Shown: piece by piece, positions 59,723 through 64,000 of the stretch
Layout: the number at the start of each line of letters is the position of its first letter
Numbering within the stretch: the stretch's first letter is position 1
Made by a program: the position numbers and the translations under genes
The notes under the pieces: model-generated
What the model was told of the DNA's origin: nothing
What the model saw: only the letters and a program-made list of their open reading frames with translations
Database searches by the model: none
Assembly (NCBI RefSeq): GCF_030272615.1
Contig: NC_081410.1
Span: forward strand, 570,977,152-571,041,151
Direction of reading: 5' to 3'
DNA: 64,000 bases
From: Cryptomeria japonica
Lineage: Eukaryota; Streptophyta; Pinopsida; Cupressales; Cupressaceae

Positions 59723-62700
59723 AAAAGGGCAAAATCTTGAAGTTTAAAGGAAAGGGTGTTCAAGGGAATTGATGGTTCCTTTGGTGTGGAAACTCTAAGT
59801 AGTGGTCTCATAGAAGTGGTAGCCTTCTCCCTAGCTATCCCTTGCCCAGAACTGGTTAGAGAGTGTATTGCTAGGTATCATCCAATTTCCAAGACCATTA
59901 GAAGAGATAATGGTGAAACCCTCCTTGCCATTAACCGAGAAGTTATTTCCTCTATTTTCAGACTACCTGATTACCACTTCTCAAAATTTTCTCTTGCCCA
60001 ATGAATTACCAAGTTCAACGCAGATAGAATCAGGCACCAAAATAATGTAGCGAAATATTGGTTGAAGGTTCCACAAAGGGGTGGCTCCAGGTTGCCCAAG
60101 AATCCCAACAAGAACCATATGCTTCCCCACATTCATGATGTCATGTTATTATTGCACCGAGTCAGAGGCTCGGCAGAGGCCTACAGTTTTGATGACTGGA
60201 TTTATTGCTATGTACAACTGGTACTAGAAGGAAAGCAATACCTTGATTGGGCAGAGTTGATTGTCGATTCCATGAGGAAGCAGCTGAGTATGGCCAAAAA
60301 TTTCAAGTAGAATTTCTTCATGTCCTCATATTTAATATATTCTTTGGTGTGTGTTAAGGAGATAGTGGGAATACCTAGGCAGTGCACTGAGGGAGAGGTC
60401 TCTATATATGATTTTTACCCTATGTTACACAAGGATAATACTTTGCAAGACTTTAGGAGGGTACATAATGCCTTCCTAAGAGATTTGTGTTAAGAATTAA
60501 AGAACATGAAAACCAAGAGGATGTCTGAGGATGCACAGGCATTAGTGAAGAGATTTGGTAGTTTCTTTATCAAGTTCCCTCGCTTTTGCTACATAAGAGT
60601 AGGCAGTTCTAAGGAAGAGCCCTTCAAGCTTCCTTGTTTTTGTTCAAATTATTTTGTTTTGGCAGAGATTTGTAGGTAGTTGGCTACTATGATTAGGAAG
60701 GCTCAACCCAGGGATAAATGGGAGGATCATTTTCCTGTTCAGTTGGGTGTTTTATCATGCAGTTCAATGTTAGATGCTTTGAGCATTGGAGCGAACTTGA
60801 AAAAATTCAATTTTCCACTATACCACGAAAGAAAAGGCTTTGACAATAAAGGTTTCTCATGAAGTCTTGGTCTAATGTTGTACCTCCCAATTCCACATCT
60901 ATAGGAATTCTAGGAAGATTGCAATGATGAGCTTGAGGTGTTCAAGAGGGTAAACAGGAGAATGGTGTTGGAACAAGTAATTTCACTGCAGGTGAAGCTT
61001 GACATTAATGGGCTTGAAGAAGATTATCTGGAGTTGTTTCAACCTAGATACTTAGACCAAGTTGAAACCGTAGTGTCCTACATCAACTGGAATGTGGAAG
61101 AAGAGGATGATATACAACTAAGAACAAAAAGGGTTTTGGAGAGAACCGCAAAATGGGTTGGTAGGAAGAGAACAGGGAGATTAGGTGCCAAGTCTAACTT
61201 CACGAGAACTATTGAGGTTACTCTGCATTCACCAAAGGATTTTTCTAATTATACTTCTATGCCTATTAATGCAGGTAAGCATAAAAATCCATCTCACATT
61301 AGGCACAATCCTAATCCAACTCTGGACTTCTTTGCTCCTCAACATACCAGGTCACAAAGTGCTACACAGAAAAGAATGCACCAGAGAAAAGATACAGAGG
61401 CAAAGGATAAAACTCTTGATCCTCAAATAATTGAAGTTGAAGATCTTGACAGTGACATTGTCAACACCATGGATTCCCATGCAGTAACTGTAGCCATGAC
61501 GCCACTCCCTAAGGTGATTGGAGGAACAACAAGTTCAAGTGCAACTTCTAAGTGGCTAACCACTTCAGTAAGTAAAAAATGGAGTTTCATCCCTGTGACC
61601 ATCCAAATTTTGAACATGGTAGTTAAGTACACAGAGAAAGGCCCCAAGAAAAAGAAGTTCAAAACAACTGCCAGACTCGACAATGATGAAGGAACTAGAA
61701 AGTGGGGTGCCAAGATTGCCTCTTACAAGCCCAAAGACAAAGATAAGGAAGTCAGTGCAAAGGACTTTGAGATCACCAAGGTGGAGCTCGGGAATATGAG
61801 TAGGGATTTGGATAATCATTTCTTCTAGGTATTGGCTAAGAAAATGCTCACTAGGTTGGAAAAAGATGGGCGGGAGAAGATAGAGCTAAAGCGGCATATA
61901 AATATTCTCACTCAATTCATTGATAGCATCGGTTGCTTTGGAGCACTTCCCATATCCCATGCTACAGAGAGATTTGACCCTACTTCACCAGAGAATAAAA
62001 AGCTACTGAGTCAGGTTCAATGAGCTAAAAGCATTGCAGAGGTTGTGTAGAGATGGATTGAAGGAGTAATTAAAGACGGAGAAAAGTATATCACAAGCTC
62101 TAGGAAGTTATGCGATGAGATGCAGAGCCACATTGCAGAAATTCAAAACCAGATTTTGCCATAGGTGAAAGAGGAACATAAATGGGAAAATGTCTTGCCT
62201 ATGCTCACCAAAATAGAAGAGTACAGAGCCACCAGATTCCTGACAGAACATTCAATCAAGTTGGTAACTAATGAATGCCAACTCTTCGTATTGAAAAAGA
62301 CCATAATGTGGCGGGTACTCACATTCAAGTCTATGATTTCCAATGCCAAGACTTTTGTTTATGAACTTCAGGACCTCCAATGCAGTTTAGTTATGGATAA
62401 CAAAGTGGTTAATCCAAACCACGATTGGTAGCTGGGGATTTATGGACTGAACACATAGGACACAATAAAGGATTTCAGGCTATACATGTAGAAATTTAAA
62501 GCTAAAGGCAATTTCATTAGTGAAGAGATAACACAAGTCGCTCAGATCGAGTCCATGACATTTATTGGTAATGATCAGTTACCGAAGCATGCTGAGAAAA
62601 TAGTGAAGCACAAATGGGACAAAGAAGCCGCAAAGGCAAAAATCAATGCTATGAAGAATCTGAGCCAATCTATAATCCAGGAACTTGCAACTGCCCATGG

Positions 62701-62745
62701 CGCCCAGGAAAGCAGAGGAGAAGATGATGATGGAAAAGGAGCATA
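59723..62745 (+). pseudogene. LTR-embedded ORF of about 1000 codons, unknown function (GypC)
   Basis: A single reading frame from KRAKS (59723) to GEDDDGKGA-TAA (62745), broken only by about a dozen stops. Segments in order: CPELVRECIARYHPISKTIR and GETLLAINREVISSIFRLPD; HDVMLLLHRVRGSAEAYSFD and DWIYCYVQLVLEGKQYLDWA; FGSFFIKFPRFCYIRVGS; FPVQLGVLSCSSMLDALSIG; a 296-codon open stretch (60938-61828) with a basic middle; and a helical C-terminus (ELKRHINILTQFIDSIGCFG). It is homologous along its length to the GypB LTR ORF. No start codon is resolved. A possible donor AAGGTGAGT lies upstream at about 59546. No catalytic motif is recognised. Confidence 0.72.
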
Positions 62746-63067
62746 ATATGTTGATAATGTTTTTATTTTATTTTATGTATTTTTCATGATCTTGCAAATG
62801 ACTGTGGGACATCTGTCGCAAATATACTCTTTTGGTTTCCATAACTGATTCAAAGTAGGTCGAGTTTTCAAGGAGACCTCCTTTGTTCTAAAAACTATAA
62901 ATTAGATTAAGATAGACAGAATAGGGGTTAGATTTTGGTTAGAATTCTATTAGTTTTTACTTAGTTTTTTTGGTTTTTAGAAGTTCTGTTTTGTTGAAGG
63001 AAGTCATCAGACTTTAAAAATATGGAATTGAAAAGGATTTATACATGTATTGTTGTGTCTTTGTCAC

Positions 63068-63205
<138 letters not shown>

Positions 63206-63754
63206 CATACTATTTTTGGGAGAAGGAAAACCTTTGAGTTTTGAATCTGTGTAGTGATATATCTTTGCATTTATTGATCTAATCAAATGACAATGATCGC
63301 CTTTCCGATGCAGAATATTATTATTATTCTGGGACTCCTTCCTATGAGATTTTTAAAGATATGTGCTTGAAAAGAGATTTTATTTCTCTTATTTGTTTTT
63401 ATGAACTATCAAACTGGTGTTCTGAACTTTGCTTTGATCACTTCTATTTCTTATGTTGAAGCATTTTGAAGAATATTTTTTCTCTGAAATTTGTGTAAAT
63501 CATTAGCCTCTCATCTAAGAATGAAGTAGGTAGCTTTATGTGCTTTCAGGTTAAAAGCATACCAATTAAATTTAATTAGATTATTCCTTGAATAACTAAT
63601 GGAGGGAGCTGTACCTATCAAAAATTCAAAGGGAAGTAGTATATGTTACACTTACCCAACTGTTTAGTTGAAGTTTTGTCTTTCAAAGAGGGTAACAAAG
63701 TTGTGAATCAATCTAATTAAAAGAAAGACAAAATCTGTTCACTAACAGATTTTT

Positions 63755-63773
63755 GGTGACTCTACTAGGGAGA
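63755..63773 (+). other. GypC primer binding site
   Basis: TGGTGACTCTACTAGGGAG, 7 bases from the LTR end, related to the GypB site at 24038 and to the Ogre/Tat consensus that I recall as tRNA-Arg. Confidence 0.7.
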
Positions 63774-63921
63774 CATCGAACATTCGATAGATCAATGTGC
63801 TACGAGTTTGTTAGAATTGAACTCATAATCAACAGGTTTGCTTTATCTAAGATAAATTTTCATAACTTAGGAATATTGTTGAGGTAGAAAGAATTATTTA
63901 AAGACCTTAGAAACGCTAGAG

Positions 63922-64000
63922 ATGACAACACTGGATTCTTGTCCTTATACCAGATCACAAAAGAGAGAGGGAGTAATTGATAATTATTTTGAAGAATTGC
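63922..64000 (+). pseudogene. Start of GypC Gag, cut by window end
   Basis: ATG 63922 opens MTTLDSCPYTRSQKREGVID and runs to the window end without a stop. It matches the GypB Gag start (PRIYTRSQRHEGIVDSIFQE), which identifies the frame and confirms that the two elements belong to one lineage. Confidence 0.7.

Overview
The window looks like repeat-dense nuclear DNA of a seed plant, most likely a gymnosperm and probably a conifer. The reasons are the style of its Ty1-copia and Ty3-gypsy polyproteins, the very long LTRs, the nested old insertions, and a PPR fragment of the type abundant in gymnosperms. This is inference from sequence style; no database search was run. I found no intact host gene and no tRNA, rRNA or CRISPR array. 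Nearly all coding sequence is transposon-derived and interrupted by stops and frameshifts.

Layout, left to right. (1) 1-4417 is the gag-pol of a plus-strand Ty1-copia element, Cop1. Its 3' LTR starts at 4418 and is split: a complete Athila-like Ty3-gypsy element, GypA (5603-16361, two 1259-bp LTRs), sits inside it, and the LTR resumes at 16362-16639. (2) 16828-52524 is one Tat/Ogre-like Ty3-gypsy element, GypB, flanked by a CATGT target duplication. Its 5' LTR (16828-24031) carries a nested copia-type solo LTR (21486-23820, duplication AAGCC). Its internal gag-PR-aRNaseH-RT-RH-INT region is 24032-30029. Its 3' LTR (30030-52524) is split by a 17.6-kb CACTA DNA transposon (32312-49956, duplication TGT). 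With the nested insertions removed, the two GypB LTRs are about 4.86 and 4.85 kb, which confirms the reconstruction. (3) The CACTA element carries its own transposase (minus strand), a CWC22 splicing-factor pseudogene plus an inverted fragment of it, a PPR fragment, a possible captured exon, and a broken roughly 1000-codon ORF of unknown function. (4) 52530-58800 holds two minus-strand copia elements of one LTR family (E3 and E4) inserted into an older plus-strand copia (E2). E3 has gag followed by an unknown ORF and no visible pol. (5) 58801-63748 is the 5' LTR of a second Tat/Ogre-like element, GypC, followed by its primer site and the start of its gag at the window end.

The most unusual signal is a reading frame of about 1000 codons inside the LTRs of GypB and GypC. 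It lies at a similar offset in both, is homologous along its length, and has stops but almost no frameshifts. A distant relative rides in the CACTA element. Other notable points are an archaeal-type RNase H domain placed before RT in GypB, an insertion of GypB exactly at a start codon, and arrays of TTCAAAG-type heptamers in the GypB and GypC LTRs.

Relative order inferred from nesting: E2 first; then E3 and E4 into E2; Cop1 and GypB into E3; GypA into Cop1; the solo LTR and CACTA into GypB; GypC into E4.
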